From Trichobilharzia regenti (lineage: Eukaryota > Platyhelminthes > Trematoda > Strigeidida > Schistosomatidae): a DNA stretch of 64,000 nt. The notes under the pieces are model-generated. The model was not told the DNA's origin. It saw only the letters and a list, made by a program, of their open reading frames with translations, and did no database searches. Where the stretch lies: contig OX235262.1 in assembly GCA_944472135.2 (NCBI GenBank), positions 87,270,903-87,334,902 of the forward strand, read 5' to 3'. The position numbers and the translations under genes are program-made. Position 1 is the first letter of the stretch. Every line of letters starts with the position of its first letter. Shown here piece by piece: positions 14,201-25,611 of the stretch.

Positions 14201-17200
14201 ATGCATCTAATAAACAAACTTATGGAATTACTACCACAGTGCCCAATTTTAACACATATGTTAATATTATAGTTAATTCATATTTTTCTCTGAGACTTCT
14301 TAGCAATGTGTACAATTTTCTTATTTCTCACTAACAAGCTGTTTAGCAAATAGCCTTTATGTAAAATGTACAGGTGACTGATGCAGTTATAAGCTTTCGC
14401 TATACTTGGTACGTATACATTTGTCATTTTTGGGATTTTTTCTGAATTGGTATAGATGCTTCGGTTGGTTTTTTCCCTGGTGTGCGCTCATCTACTGTTT
14501 GTGATACTGGTTTCATCAACACTACTAGGCAAACAGCACCTTCATATTCAGACGCTTCTAGTAGCTTTCATCCAAGTAGTCAGAGTTTTGAAACACCCAT
14601 TTCAAAGCAAACTCAACCTTTCTCGGAGACCATTTCACAATATCAGCATCATCACTCCACACAGTCATCATGCTCTCAGTCGTCGGGATGTGGACCTTGT
14701 GAACAGGAGGAGAAATCAAACACATTCCGTAGAAAATCACATGATACGCAGTTTTGCGAAACCGCAACGTCTTTATCAGCTGATGTTGACGGAGGTAGTT
14801 TTGTGATCTGGTGTTTATAATTTTTAGTGCATTTTTAAATGTTATGCAAATTTCATTTAATAATACGGTAGTTTGTAATGATATAGTGCATCGTGATTAC
14901 AGTATCACTTGCTGGTGATATTTCAGGCACACTTCATTACTGCTATACTGTATTGATGACTGTAAACAGTTTATTGTGCCCAAGTAGACATCAGCAAGTA
15001 CCAGTGTAGTCCATCTCAGTACCAAAGTCTGTTTTTTACATCAATCAAACCTGGTTGACTGAAGTAGGAAACTACGTTGTCGTTGCCAGTACCTTTGATA
15101 CCATGTCGTCATTATTACATTTGTGAATCACTGCCAATGTGTAAATGAGATCATAAAATCTTTCATTTGACAAGCATAACTTAACTGTGTAAGCTGGTTC
15201 ATGTATAGAATTATTGTTAGTGTTCAGATGTTTGCGCTTTAATAAGTGTGCCAATTTCATGCCTGAGGTGATATTTTTTACATAATAAAATGCTCATCTG
15301 TTGAATGTTAGGAATGTAATTTCCATCATTTTTCCTTATACTATAAAATATAAAACTTAGCCATATTCATCAATAGATTTGCGAATAATTTCAGACAGAC
15401 TTTAGACCAGGCAGAAAGTGTATTGATTATATCTTCACCCTTTGACAGATTCTCGTACATAGTCATATTTACCGGCGTCCGAAAATTGCTATTTTCCTTG
15501 ACCTGAAGGCAGTATTCAACTCCATCGATTTAGAGGTACTATGGCAATGTTCGGCAATGGATTACCGAGAAGTGTATCGCACTAATCCAGGTACTCTACT
15601 CAAACTCACGCAGCCGTGTAGGAACTTACGGAGAGCTATCATCTGAAGTGATGACAACCAATGATGTCTGTCGGGGGTGCTCACCGTCCCCTTTTTGTTT
15701 ATTTAGTTTCATAGGTGTACAGATGGGATTAACCGAGAGTTAGGAATTGAATTTTTTTCCAGGGAATAGTCTTGTTGACTTGGAATATGCGAATAATATA
15801 TTTGTTTTAGGTGAAGACGCTGATAAAATGCAGTCTTCTGAAAACCTTGAGCAATTTTCGAATGTCTGGCATGCAATTCGCTCCTGTCAGATGCAAGATG
15901 ATGCTAGACGAATGGACAACATCGACTCCTAGCTTAAAGATAGAGAGTGAAGTGGTGGAGAGTATTGACTACTCCACTTATTCGGTAAGTTGCATCAGCC
16001 ACAACGGGCTGATTGCTGACGACATCTCAGCGCTGATAAGAAAGGTTCGTGTGGAATTTAGCCAGCCTGCATCATCTCTGGCGTAGACTTGATAATCTGG
16101 CTACTGATCAAAGGATGTGCGTATTGTCAGCAGTTAGCTCCGTCATCGTTTTTGGCCGTGAGACATGGCTATTGAAAACAGAAAACATGGAAAGGCTAGC
16201 TGTCATTGATCATCGGTGTCCCCGTGCTATCTCCCGTTTTAGGTGGCATAATAGGGTGAGTAATATTGTGGTTGGTTAAGCAGGGTAAATCTATCTATGA
16301 GGTGGTTAGGGCACCTGTTACTCATGTATAGCCATCGCCTTCCTCGATGGTCAATGTTAGCTGACATGGAATCAGGTTGGAAAAGAGCTAGTGGTGGTCA
16401 AAACAAAACATAGCTTCATCAGTCAATGAAATCCACAACAGTTATTTTAAGCCAGCCATATAGGGAGGTGAAGACCTTCGTGGTTGGGGTCCTCAAGATG
16501 GTAAAAACCAATGACTAGAGACGGCTGGTGATGTGGCACAAAATCGTTCTCAGCGGTGCATATGCATTTAATCTCTTTGATCTGACATATCCGAATAAAC
16601 CTGTTGTTTTTCTATTTTACTGTTGTTCCTCCCTCTTATTTCTGCTTATTATAGTCTTTTCGAATCTCTTTTGTCCTCCTCTGTGGGCTTCATACAGTTT
16701 GGCAACTTGAACTGCTGCACTTCTGTGCAAAGTTCCATGTTGAAACCAGTTAGCCAGTCACTGTGAATAATTTATAATTAACCCATTAAATTAAAAGCGC
16801 ACGATCAAGAATGAAACAATGCATGACTGACACCTAATCATCAAAGATGTATTCATCTAAGGTGGTAATTTTTCTAACTTCTCCAGTTAATGGAATATTT
16901 TTTAACAATCCAAAATAATACACTTAATCCATGATAGTTCGTTTTAATTACACCATCTGACTGTCTAAATTTGTATTTCTAGTGTGGACGTTTTGGTCAC
17001 GAAATCTAGAACGTGCTGATGAGACTATCCGAGATGTTGGTTTTATTGGGTGTTGATTGAAATTAGGACAAAACTTATCTTTAAGTCACTGAATAGCACC
17101 TCAAACATTTTGAGTGTACTACTTTGCTGACTCTTACAAAGCCAACGAACCGATTAGTTTTCATAAGACATTTTCTTTCGCATCCGAATCTCTGAAATTT

Positions 17201-17757
17201 AACTGTTCCTTTGTGTGTATTCAGTCGGCAATATTCAAGTGCATGACATCTGTGGTTACTGTTTCAGCAGTGCGGCAATTATGTCTGCTGAATATACATT
17301 CAGTATTTTTTTCTTACGTGTATGCTATTTTCACTCCAAAAAGATTTCTTATTATTCGTGTGCAAAACTTTTTTCAGGTAACGATGGTTTGTCATCATCA
17401 TGTACTGGTCACACTGAAGTTGCTGTGAAACAATCAACATGTAGTCCAAAAGACATTGTTTGTTGTAGTTGTGCTGACAGTTCTTCTAGCATTCATACTC
17501 CTGCTTCAAGCCCTTCATTCGGATCATGTACTTGCTCTAATACATTAAGCTTGGGTGATCAAGTTACACAATGTGAACAGTCAAAACCTACAATTACTAC
17601 AGTTCCATCTTCTACTAAAGTTAGTGCCCTTCAAGGAAGTAAAAAAAGCTCTAATAATAACAACAAAAAAGAAACATCACAGTCGAATAAAAATGAGGCA
17701 GACAGTCACTTGTGCAAAAAATCTACTTCAGAAACTTCTAATGGACTAGCTACTTGA
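2202..17757 (+). CDS. Nova-like KH-domain RNA-binding protein (8 coding exons)
   Basis: Exons are 2202-2271, 2314-2451, 4461-4753, 6178-6331, 6972-7679, 11854-12426, 14456-14794 and 17378-17757. They sum to 2655 nt, exactly 885 codons, with GT-AG borders and matching phases. KH1 (about aa 25-101) has the GxxG loop GKGG at 42-45 and is split by the 2-kb intron. Its second half contains [15 protein letters not shown], very close to Nova. KH2 (about aa 168-237) has the loop GKLG at 182-185 and is followed by AEDPQS and [12 protein letters not shown], again Nova signatures. Nova/Pasilla proteins bind YCAY-type RNA and regulate alternative splicing in the nucleus. Aa 240-884 are rich in Ser, Gly, Thr, Gln and Asn, and no third KH is visible. 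The start at 2202 has a good context (AAGAATGG), but an upstream start is not excluded. The exon 5 donor (GTTGGT) is weak. The stop lies 4 nt before a GTGAGT, so a 3' UTR intron is possible. Confidence 0.9.
2272..4460 (+). other. Nova-like gene, introns 1 and 2
   Basis: Intron 1 (2272-2313) is only 42 bp, GTAGTA to CTACAG. Exon 2 (2314-2451) lies between the two introns. Intron 2 (2452-4460) is about 2 kb, GTGAGT to TTTTAG. No gene, element or RNA is recognised in it; ORFs there are short and unconvincing. Confidence 0.75.
4754..6177 (+). other. Nova-like gene, intron 3
   Basis: GTAATT to ATACAG, 1424 bp, AT-rich. It separates the KH1 exon from the KH2 exon. Nothing else is recognised. Confidence 0.75.
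6332..6971 (+). other. Nova-like gene, intron 4
   Basis: GTGAGC to TTGTAG, 640 bp. It interrupts KH2 after CITIAG. Nothing else is recognised. Confidence 0.75.
9108..9330 (-). repeat. SINE-B repeat with tRNA-like head
   Basis: Read on the minus strand, it begins GTCAGTGGCTCAGCGGTAGA, a pol III A-box-like segment. It continues with GGGGTTCGATCCCC, a B box in a tRNA-like arm, then a tail ending GTTCCCACTGGGAACG-like sequence. The same head and tail occur at 41270-41488 on the plus strand. The head alone resembles a tRNA, but the shared downstream body marks it as a tRNA-derived SINE. Confidence 0.7.
10198..10640 (-). pseudogene. RTE-like retrotransposon 3' coding end
   Basis: Minus-strand frames give CQ-like and RWRW-type segments: [15 protein letters not shown], then [17 protein letters not shown] and a C-terminal [16 protein letters not shown]. 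This resembles the C-terminal end of schistosome RTE-type reverse transcriptase ORFs (RRWRWIGH followed by a GKRxRGRP region). Several frames are needed, so it is a 5'-truncated dead copy in intron 5. Confidence 0.6.
11013..11197 (+). repeat. SINE-C repeat with tRNA-like head
   Basis: It contains CCCAGTGGTTCAATGGTCTA (A-box-like) and CTGGGTTCGAACCCC (B-box-like), then a body with AGTCCCAAACTAGGACGAAAC and a tail ending TCAGCTCATGATGAAATCC. The body recurs in inverted duplicate form at 18785-19024. Confidence 0.7.
13187..13370 (+). repeat. SINE-A repeat
   Basis: Near full-length copy. It has an A-box-like GGTACAGTGGTTAGGAC, a B-box-like GGTTCGAGCCC, the diagnostic CCCGATATCTATGGTCGGCC, GCTACCGATG, GTGTGGAATCAAGCTGTAA and an A-rich tail. 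It is more diverged than the copies at 35.7 and 50.6 kb. Confidence 0.8.
13874..14229. repeat. Long near-perfect inverted repeat (palindrome)
   Basis: The left arm runs from AATTCCATATTAG to TTGTTGTAGGGGTA and the right arm is its reverse complement, TACCCCTACGACAAATAG to TATGGAATT. Each arm is about 165-170 bp with only a few mismatches, and the loop is about 20 bp (ATAGAATTTTCCGGATAC). It has no coding content. It could be a fold-back or MITE-like element, or a local inverted duplication. Transcribed as part of intron 6, it would form a long hairpin. Confidence 0.9.
14795..17377 (+). other. Nova-like gene, intron 7 (retrotransposon-bearing)
   Basis: GTAGTT to TTTCAG, 2583 bp. Positions 15396-16750 are a degenerate RTE-like element in the same orientation as the gene. 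The flanks of about 600 bp on each side show nothing recognised. Confidence 0.7.
15396..16750 (+). pseudogene. RTE-like reverse transcriptase relic
   Basis: Translation in shifting frames gives [30 protein letters not shown] (RT motif with the first catalytic Asp), a CSPSPFLF remnant, then [13 protein letters not shown] where YADD is expected, and the C-terminal [13 protein letters not shown] region. The tail near 16700 (GGCAACTTGAACTG and GTGCAAAGTTCCATG) matches the tails of the elements near 19.7 and 29.4 kb. Stops and frameshifts are numerous. YANN in place of YADD removes both catalytic aspartates. Confidence 0.75.
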
Positions 17758-18784
17758 CTAGGTGAGTTAGCTGCAATAATCCATGTTTTGCTGTTTTGCC
17801 AGACGATTATTTGTGCGAATTAACGGTGTTTTTTTTCACATTTCCAGCAGAACTAGTACATAATCTGAGTGTTAGTGTGTTGACACCACATCCTGTGATA
17901 ATACTCTGCTATGGTTTCCTGCAAACATGGAGTTTTCCAATATCATGTCCCGCTTTTTCGGCGGATAACGGCTTCCTATCATACTGCTGGAATCACAATT
18001 TAGACGGAACATGTAATTGATAGGATTAAAAAAAGATTGATATTGGCCAGTATAAATGAAATGAGTGGTAACAGTACTCCATAGCTTTGGATTTGATAAG
18101 GAAATTCTATAGGTAACTGGACTGAAGCCCGAGAATACTCGGGCTATTCCTCGACGTTTTCTACACCCTGAGCCCACGGAAAAGACCAGAAGACAAAACT
18201 GGTATCAGTTAGTGGGAACAATTGATTTTTAAGATAAAAATATATTATATGTGTAATACCAGATGACTAATGTGATTGGTTATATGAGGTTGGGCTTCAA
18301 AAGTTATGCAGCCAAATTCGGTTAAAACTGGCTACCTCAGCAGTCAACGGTTTGAACCGGTTTTAGTTGGTAAAATGTATTTATTTTAACATTAGGGGTG
18401 TGTACAAATGTTTCAGTCGCACTTACAGATTATGTTATCAGATGATAACTAATCAAAAGAATCTATGACTTGTGCAGATTCAGAATACAAACTAACCGTT
18501 CATCAATTCATGAATTATAAATGCTTTTCCAGAGTTATTAAACTGTCATTTTAACAAAAACATGTGACTCAAATAACCCAACGATAAACTACTCAACTGT
18601 GAGTGAATAGTCAGTCAGAAGTAATAAAAATTTTAGTTAGATGACCAATGGATTTCGTATCAGCAAATAGTACGTCGCGTTTGTATTTATAATGACTCTC
18701 CAACTTTGTTTGGACATCATAGACTTATGGTTTTGATACAGTCAAAGTACTATGTTCAAGTGTTGGTTTTGTAGGGATTTGATT

Positions 18785-19024
18785 GGTTACAGGTTTTCAT
18801 CATGAGCTGACATTAGTTAGAGAACCATTGGAAAACCTGGGAGTACTGGACAGCTGTTTCGTCCTAGTTTGGAACTCTCTTTGTAACCAGAGGGTCCTGG
18901 GTTCGAATCCCGGTGGTTGCGTACTGATGAAGAGTCCCAAACTAGGACGAAACAACAGTCTTGTACTCCCAGGTTTTCCAATGGTTCTCTAACTAATGTC
19001 AGCTCATGATGAATTCCTGTAACC
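18785..19024. repeat. Inverted SINE-C fold-back
   Basis: The left arm (about 18785-18879) and right arm (about 18930-19024) are reverse complements over about 95 bp with few mismatches. They begin GGTTACAGG and end CCTGTAACC. The spacer holds CTGGGTTCGAATCCCGG, the B-box part of SINE-C. Translations of the two strands are therefore almost the same. It lies about 1 kb after the Nova-like stop codon. Confidence 0.85.
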
Positions 19025-19212
19025 AAAGTAGGGCAGAGGAAAAATTGCTTTAACTAGAACCCAAGGTGTTGTTCTTCATTTAACGTCATATTATCTTCAG
19101 ATGTTTTTTATCAGAAGTGGTTTATTTGTATCAGATATACTCAGCAGTTGTTGGTTATTAAGGGTGATCTGTAGTATAGCTTAAATCCATCTTTCATGCT
19201 AACTCACCATCA

Positions 19213-19805
19213 TAAATGGACTGACAGAACATCGAAGTGAAGTGGTATAATAAGGTGAGCAATATTGAGGTTAGGCGTCGAGTTCTAGGTAAGGAGGGGA
19301 AATCAATCGACGAGGTTGTGAAGCTACATCGACTCAGATGGTTAGGACATGTGTTACGTGTGCCTGGTCGTCGCCTTCCTCGACGGGCAATGTTAGCTGA
19401 TAAAGGGTCAGGCTGGAAAAGAGCTAGCGGCGGTCAAACCAAAACATGGCACCAGTCAATGAAATCTACAACAGTTAGTCTAAGCCACGTAAGAAGGTGT
19501 AGACTTCCTGACTGGTTGGGGTCCTCGGGACGGTAAAAACCAATGGTTGGAAACAATTGGTGACATGGCTCAAAATCGTTCTCAATGGCTGGCACAGATG
19601 CATCCACTCCTTGTGACTTATGGTTCCCAATGAAACTGTTTTGTTCATCGTTGCTACTATTCATTTGTCTCACACCTCTGTTTACCGGCTCTATTATGCA
19701 TTTCTACTTTCTTCTGTTGCTTTGTGTGCTACATGGAGTGTGGCGACTTGAACTGGTGCACATATGTGCAAAGTTCTATGTCGAAAGCAGAACAGACAGA
19801 CAGAA
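19213..19805 (+). pseudogene. RTE-like 3' end
   Basis: An open stretch at 19237-19536 encodes the C-terminal domain [46 protein letters not shown]. It is followed by a 3' UTR whose end (TGGCGACTTGAACTGGTGCA, GTGCAAAGTTCTATGTCGAA) recurs at 16.7 kb and, inverted, at 29.4 kb. The reverse transcriptase core is absent, so this is a 5'-truncated copy. Confidence 0.75.
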
Positions 19806-19900
19806 TCGATTTTGTGTTGTTCTAGTGTATGATCTTAACGGGAAACTTATGTTCCTAATCAAAATAAAATTCAATCACATTTCAGCGGGATTTCCTGAAT

Positions 19901-19903
<3 letters not shown>

Positions 19904-19964
<61 letters not shown>
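19904..19964. repeat. (TA)n microsatellite
   Basis: An uninterrupted run of about 30 TA units. It makes spurious Tyr-Ile ORFs. Confidence 0.98.
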
Positions 19965-19965
<1 letters not shown>

Positions 19966-19966
19966 G

Positions 19967-20095
19967 CCTATGGTCTCACCAGAGATTGAACGCAAGACCT
20001 TCCGACTACGAGGCAAGCTTGTTAATCATTTAGTTACTGGGTCAGAATCCATTGATCCGTCAATTCTCACTCCTGCTAATTCGTGGTATTTAATG
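19967..20095 (-). repeat. tRNA-derived SINE-like fragment
   Basis: The minus strand contains GTTAACAAGCTTGCCTCGTA followed by GGTCTTGCGTTCAATCTC, an A/B-box-like pair. It is probably the head of a SINE, diverged and directly beside the (TA)n tract. No second clear copy was found in the window. Confidence 0.4.
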
Positions 20096-20951
20096 TGACC
20101 GACAGCTTTATCCTTATAATTTTTCTCTCAGTATTAATAGCGAATTAACACCCGAACTCAAGCCGGTATTTGTTATGAATTTGCAAATCTCATCCCCAGT
20201 TCACAACTAATAATTAAATTGCCTTTTATTCCATCAGAAGTCGGTTTCAAAAACTGAATTAATGTGAATGCGTTATATTAACAGATACAGATTAGTGCTT
20301 GCTATTTTACAGTTGGTGAGTTGTGTATTATGACTGAGTGGATTTTTACAGGCATTCTGCAAATTTTTCGCTCACATTTTATCATTATTGATAGCTATAG
20401 TCGGTATCTGACTACTTTTTTAAAAAGTAATTTCTATTGTCTCACTTTTGCAGCACTGCATATTTCAAGAAAAATATTTTACAAAAAAACAGCACTTACA
20501 ATTAAATATCATCATATGTCAGTATAATTAATCATAGTTGATGACCATTCAAAGTAGTGATAAGAAAACAGTGGGGAAGCCAACTTCTTTTTAATATCAC
20601 TTTTGTAGAATAATTACCAAGTAGATATATTTGATTTCTGTACACGCGAATGTGTTGATCAAACTTATCCTGCTGCTGTCGCCCCTGGTCCCGCAGTCAG
20701 TCAACGATTGTGTAATGTCTATTAGAGATATTAATTAGCGTTGCTGTTTTCCCTTTACATCTTTAAACAAATGCAACAGATTCATCACGGCGAAGTTTGT
20801 TTTAATAGCTAAAGGAAATTTCCCCTGATTATATGAAATTGCTCTCTTTTTAAAATAAATTCTGCTTATTCAAATAAAGAAAGAGAAGATGAAGAAAAAC
20901 TATCCTATACACTTAGTCTGTAAGATTTCAGTTTACCCGTTAATCTTATAT

Positions 20952-21042
<91 letters not shown>

Positions 21043-23700
21043 TATGCTACTTATATTGTTACCCGGTGTTTTTAAATTCTCTAAAGCTTATCGTTTCCTC
21101 ACACACACACACCCTCTCTCTGTTGTATGCACGCTACATATGTGCGTGTGTATATGTGTGGTTCTTCTTTGTCCTAATTGTGCAGTCAGTTCGTCTGTGG
21201 TTATTATTATTATTCTTTATAATTATTATAAAACAAATTATTTAATTAGAGTTTCTTTTGCCGAATTCCCACCTATATACAGAGTAACTTATTCTGAACT
21301 AAATTGATTATCTCATCATACACTCACAGTTTTAGCACCTAATTATTTGTCCCGCATGCTGCAATAACGGAAAGAAAATTATCTGGAAGCTATTCGTTAT
21401 ATGATCAAGTATCGCAATCATGAGTTTATTGTTAAATATATACTTCAAGAGGTATATATCTGTGAAAAAAGATAATGTTTATCAAGTTTGTTCGCGATTG
21501 GATTGCACTTCTTATATTAATTTATTTAGTTTTATTGTTATTACCAATCCCCTGTTGTTTATTATTTCACCCTCTTAATAACTACTTACCACTCCTACTA
21601 CTACTAACTAGTTGCTGTTGTTGTTGACGTCGTTGTGTAAATTATTCCGTGTATAAAAAGACGCTTAGAATATTGTCGTTTCTACAATTAGGGTATATAT
21701 ATAATTTCAATGGAGAAAAAGAAAGAAAATCTTAGTGGCCTTATCTCTGCAAATTAACTGATTAATTAACGAATTAACAGACTAACAACACACACACACA
21801 CTTACCTAGCACTAATCATCTGTTTATTCAATTAATTACTTGAAATGATTATCTCCTACGACGACATCATGATTACTGTTCTTGGTGTTAGTATATTTAT
21901 TAATTAGTAATATATCTAGTATAATGGTGATTTAGATTATTATATTGGTGGGCTTTTCAACTAGCTATTATCATGTAGTAAACTTGTGTTTATGTATTCA
22001 ACTGTCACTCTTGTAATGATGAAATTGTATTCGCAATTATATCTCTATTCTTTTCTCCTTGTTTGCTTTCAAAGAAAGAAAGAAAGCATCCGTTTTATTA
22101 TCACATCTTAATACACTCGCTTTGCTAGTCCATTTAAACGAAAAAAAACTTTCAAGTTTATTCCTCTTCCTATTCACCTCCCGCAACCTCCGCTCCCCCA
22201 CCCCACCCACTCCGAATTTTCACAACATAAAACAAAACAGATTTATTGTAGTTGCATTTTTCTAAATATTTTTAATCAGTGTAGTGTAATGATGATGATG
22301 TTAATAATAAGCCTATCTTTTAAACTTGTCCGTTTTATGTTGTTTTTTTTAACTTCTTCCTGTTCGGTTTTCGCTCCAAGGGTATATACACAGTTTACAC
22401 ATCGTTCTTTTATCATCGCGGTGATAAACCTTTTTATTTTAATCTGTTTCCTTAGTAATTTGTGATCTAAACTATTCATACAAGAGAAGATAAGATAAGA
22501 AATAATCATTTATTATTTTTCTTTTTACTCGTTTATTACTTCCTTTCAAACACACTATAAGTAATACATATATATGTAGTCACTACTTATTATCTGAAAG
22601 AATAGATGCTCCATAATTATTATTATTACCGTCAATTATTGTCTCACCTCGCTCTTTAGATTTTGAATTTAGAAAAAAATTTTGGTAAAAGAAAGTACAG
22701 TTGAATTAATAACCTATAACCAGATTTGTTAACTATACTATATTATTTACTATTGTCACTGAAATCACTGCAGCAGTTGTTATTACTATTTTTTGTTTTG
22801 CCTCTTTCTTTATGGGGTTGTCTTATTCTTTTGTTAATCTTCCCATTTATCGTTCCGTTGTTCTTATTGTTTTATGATGAACAGCTGAAATTCACTTTAT
22901 TAACGACAAGAGAGATAATAAGTTACTTGTATTACCGATTTAGAGACAATCCATCTCCTGTTTTTTTATAGGCTTTCATCCAAATATATATATATATATA
23001 TATATACGTATATATCAAGAAAATTGTGTGAATTCACTTCCTTCTGCAAGTTTTACTCTTGGAAATTTTTATTTACAAGTGATGAATAAGTTCAACTTAC
23101 AACTCTTTATATTTACACACAGCTTAAAAAGACTTGGTTAGACTAACCAAGTGTCAACTGTAAATGTTGCTCTTTTAATTACTGTTGTTTGTTGTTGTTC
23201 TTCTTCATTCTACACTTGCTTTGCACCTTCTTCTTGTTGCTCAGGCAATTCTTACTGTGTAGATTGTTTGATGTGTGTGTTTCTCTCTTCCTTTCTTTTG
23301 TGCCTATAACGGACTGGTTCTTGTCTTCTGATTCTTTTTCTTTCGTGTGTTACTAAGGTATTCTCTTGGCTGTGAATTTAATTTAATCAAGCGCCCTAAT
23401 GTAAGTCTGTTATGTAGATATAAAATATATTACATATAACTGTCTTATTCTTTCCTTCATATATATACATATATTGCAAAAAGATTAGAATCAGCATTGT
23501 ACTTATTTTGCTTGTAGATGTATGTTTATCAGTGAAGTAGTATGATCCTTATTTATTTTACAATAAGCTATCTTCGTTCACAAAAGATTCTACTTAAATT
23601 CTACATGTTTGTTTTCTTTTCTGTCACACAAGTGGAGGTTATATTCAAATGTCTAGGATGCTTATATATATGAATTAGTGTAAGATTTAGAGAATGGAAC
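20096..23700. other. Non-coding AT-rich stretch with microsatellites
   Basis: It contains an 86-bp (AT)n run at 20954-21039, a shorter (TA)n run near 22983-23006, short CA/TC-rich runs near 21100 and A-rich stretches. ORFs are low-complexity and carry no recognisable domain. No gene is supported. Confidence 0.7.
20954..21039. repeat. (AT)n microsatellite
   Basis: About 43 uninterrupted AT units; the longest simple repeat in the window. Confidence 0.98.
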
Positions 23701-23713
23701 TTGATAATTTCCA

Positions 23714-23827
23714 AATTACTTCACGATCAACGCTGTCGAAGGCCTTCTCAAAGTCTATAAAGTTGAGGTAGAGGTTTGATTGCCATTCCATGCTTTGTTC
23801 GATGATGATGCGTAGAGTTGCAACTTG
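23714..23827 (-). pseudogene. Reverse transcriptase fragment (RTE-like)
   Basis: The minus strand is open for about 38 codons and reads ATLRIIIEQSMEW, then LYLNFIDFEKAFDSVDRE. This is the RT region with the first catalytic Asp (FIDFEKAFDSVD), typical of schistosome RTE-type elements. Nothing of the rest of the element is seen at either side, so it is a small relic. Confidence 0.75.
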
Positions 23828-25611
23828 ATAATTTAGACCTCCATTTTATATCATATTGATCATATAAATTGTGATATTATACTTATGATTTACAATGAAA
23901 AAATAGTATTCGCTTATGCGTGATGTGTATGTGAACGAAAGCCTTTATTACCAGAAGTATATATATTCATTCATATAAAACAAGAGTAGTCAGGGCATTG
24001 TGGTAGGACAGAATTCCACATTACACTGCTACTGACCAAACGACGTTCCGAGCATAATTTATTGCTCACATCAACGTATTGGCACGACTTTATAATTTGT
24101 TTTATGTATTTTCCCAACCGCCCTCTTGCTGTTTATTTTCTATTCTATATGAAATCGAGTCAGGAGCTTAACTAATAAGTAAGATTTAAATAAATTAATA
24201 AAATACTAATGAATATTACCCACCAGAATTTATTCACAAGTGTATAAGGACTTATGGGAGACATGAGAGTAGTGATGCATATATAATGAATATAAATAAT
24301 GGGGAATTCGAAGCACTGATGGTACCGCCGCATAAAATGAAACATCAGAAAGGCCGGAATTAGGATGGCATCTTAAACCAACTAACTGATTCAGAGACAA
24401 ACTTCGTCCACTTTATTGGCCCGATAGATCCTATTGGAAAAAAATAACATCATTTACCAAACACTGTGTGATGATTCTGAGATCAATTGCATAGGCCAAA
24501 CTATTAAATAGGGGTTAGTTAGGTTATCGCAACACAGAAATTTAGTCAAAGTCAGAATGATTGACCATGCTAATTTAATTAATCTAGAAAAAATAGCTCG
24601 GCCATTGTAACGCGTCCGTCTGCATATGATCACACAATAGGGTCGGATAAAGTGAAAGTATTAAAAAGTAATATAGTTGGTTGGACAGAGAATCTTCATT
24701 CATCGAATCAATGACAAACACGTGCAATGGAAATGATGCAACACTTATGCGGGATATATGGAAAATTGCAATAAATAATGATGGGTGAACATATTGATAT
24801 GATTGCGAGGAATAAACTGTGATCGAAACATCATCCAGCTATCAGCACTGTCAACAACCAGCAATATAATTCTGAATACACAACAATGAATGAACAGCAA
24901 AAAAGAACTGTATATGTGAGTACAAATCATAAATGTGTGAATTAAAAACAAAACAATTCCAACAATGGTATGAACACGGGAAGTAATCTTGTTCGAAATA
25001 TTATGAATAACAAAACGTATCATTGTGTGTAAACCATTGAAATATAATTATACTTTATTTGAGAAGTAAATAGTTTGTGCATTTAACTATTGAGAATGCC
25101 TTGAATGGGCAGACCACTGTTATATGTTGTTGATGATTTTAAGTAAAATAAAAACTAGGCTCATGAGACACTTGACTGTAAGCGTAACATTAAACCCGCT
25201 AGTTGCAATACGTCTAACTTTGCGTATTCATTTAGCCACTCCATACTAAATTTTCCTCCAACATATTAGTCGATTAAGTAACCATAGAACGGGGTTCAAT
25301 AGGATCCTGTCATGCTTAGAATTTTCGGTCATCTATGGGTGAATTTATCAATAACGTATCAGTTTTTTATAGACTGTTAACTTCAAGCTGTTAACTGTTG
25401 TTAGCATTCATTGAACGAAAATCTTATAGGTTAGTCTGTGAGTAACTGCTTCGAAAATTTCTGTTGTCATACGGACATCATATTGCAAAAATCGCACACT
25501 GCTTTGGAAAGTATTATACTACAAAAAAATACATATAACGATTGTTAAATAATTTGAATTATTGTGTTAAATCATAAGTTAAAAGAGATCATACAGCAAA
25601 TGTATTTTGTA
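23828..25611. other. Non-coding stretch
   Basis: No gene, element or RNA recognised. An open frame at 25023-24745 (minus) is hydrophobic but has no recognisable domain or splice support. Confidence 0.6.

Larger units (their letters stand above)
12427..14455 (+). other. Nova-like gene, intron 6 (repeat-bearing)
   Basis: GTAAGT to GTATAG, 2029 bp. It contains a SINE-A copy (13187-13370) and the long palindrome 13874-14229, which ends 226 bp before the next exon. Nothing else is recognised. Confidence 0.75.

Noticed and set aside
17872..18177. 101-codon minus-strand ORF after the Nova-like stop
   Set aside because: No domain, no splice support and it lies in the likely 3' UTR of the plus-strand gene.
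19910..21039. ORFs of repeating Tyr-Ile
   Set aside because: They are translations of (TA)n microsatellites.
24745..25023. 92-codon hydrophobic minus-strand ORF
   Set aside because: Hydrophobicity follows from AT-rich sequence; no domain or splice context.
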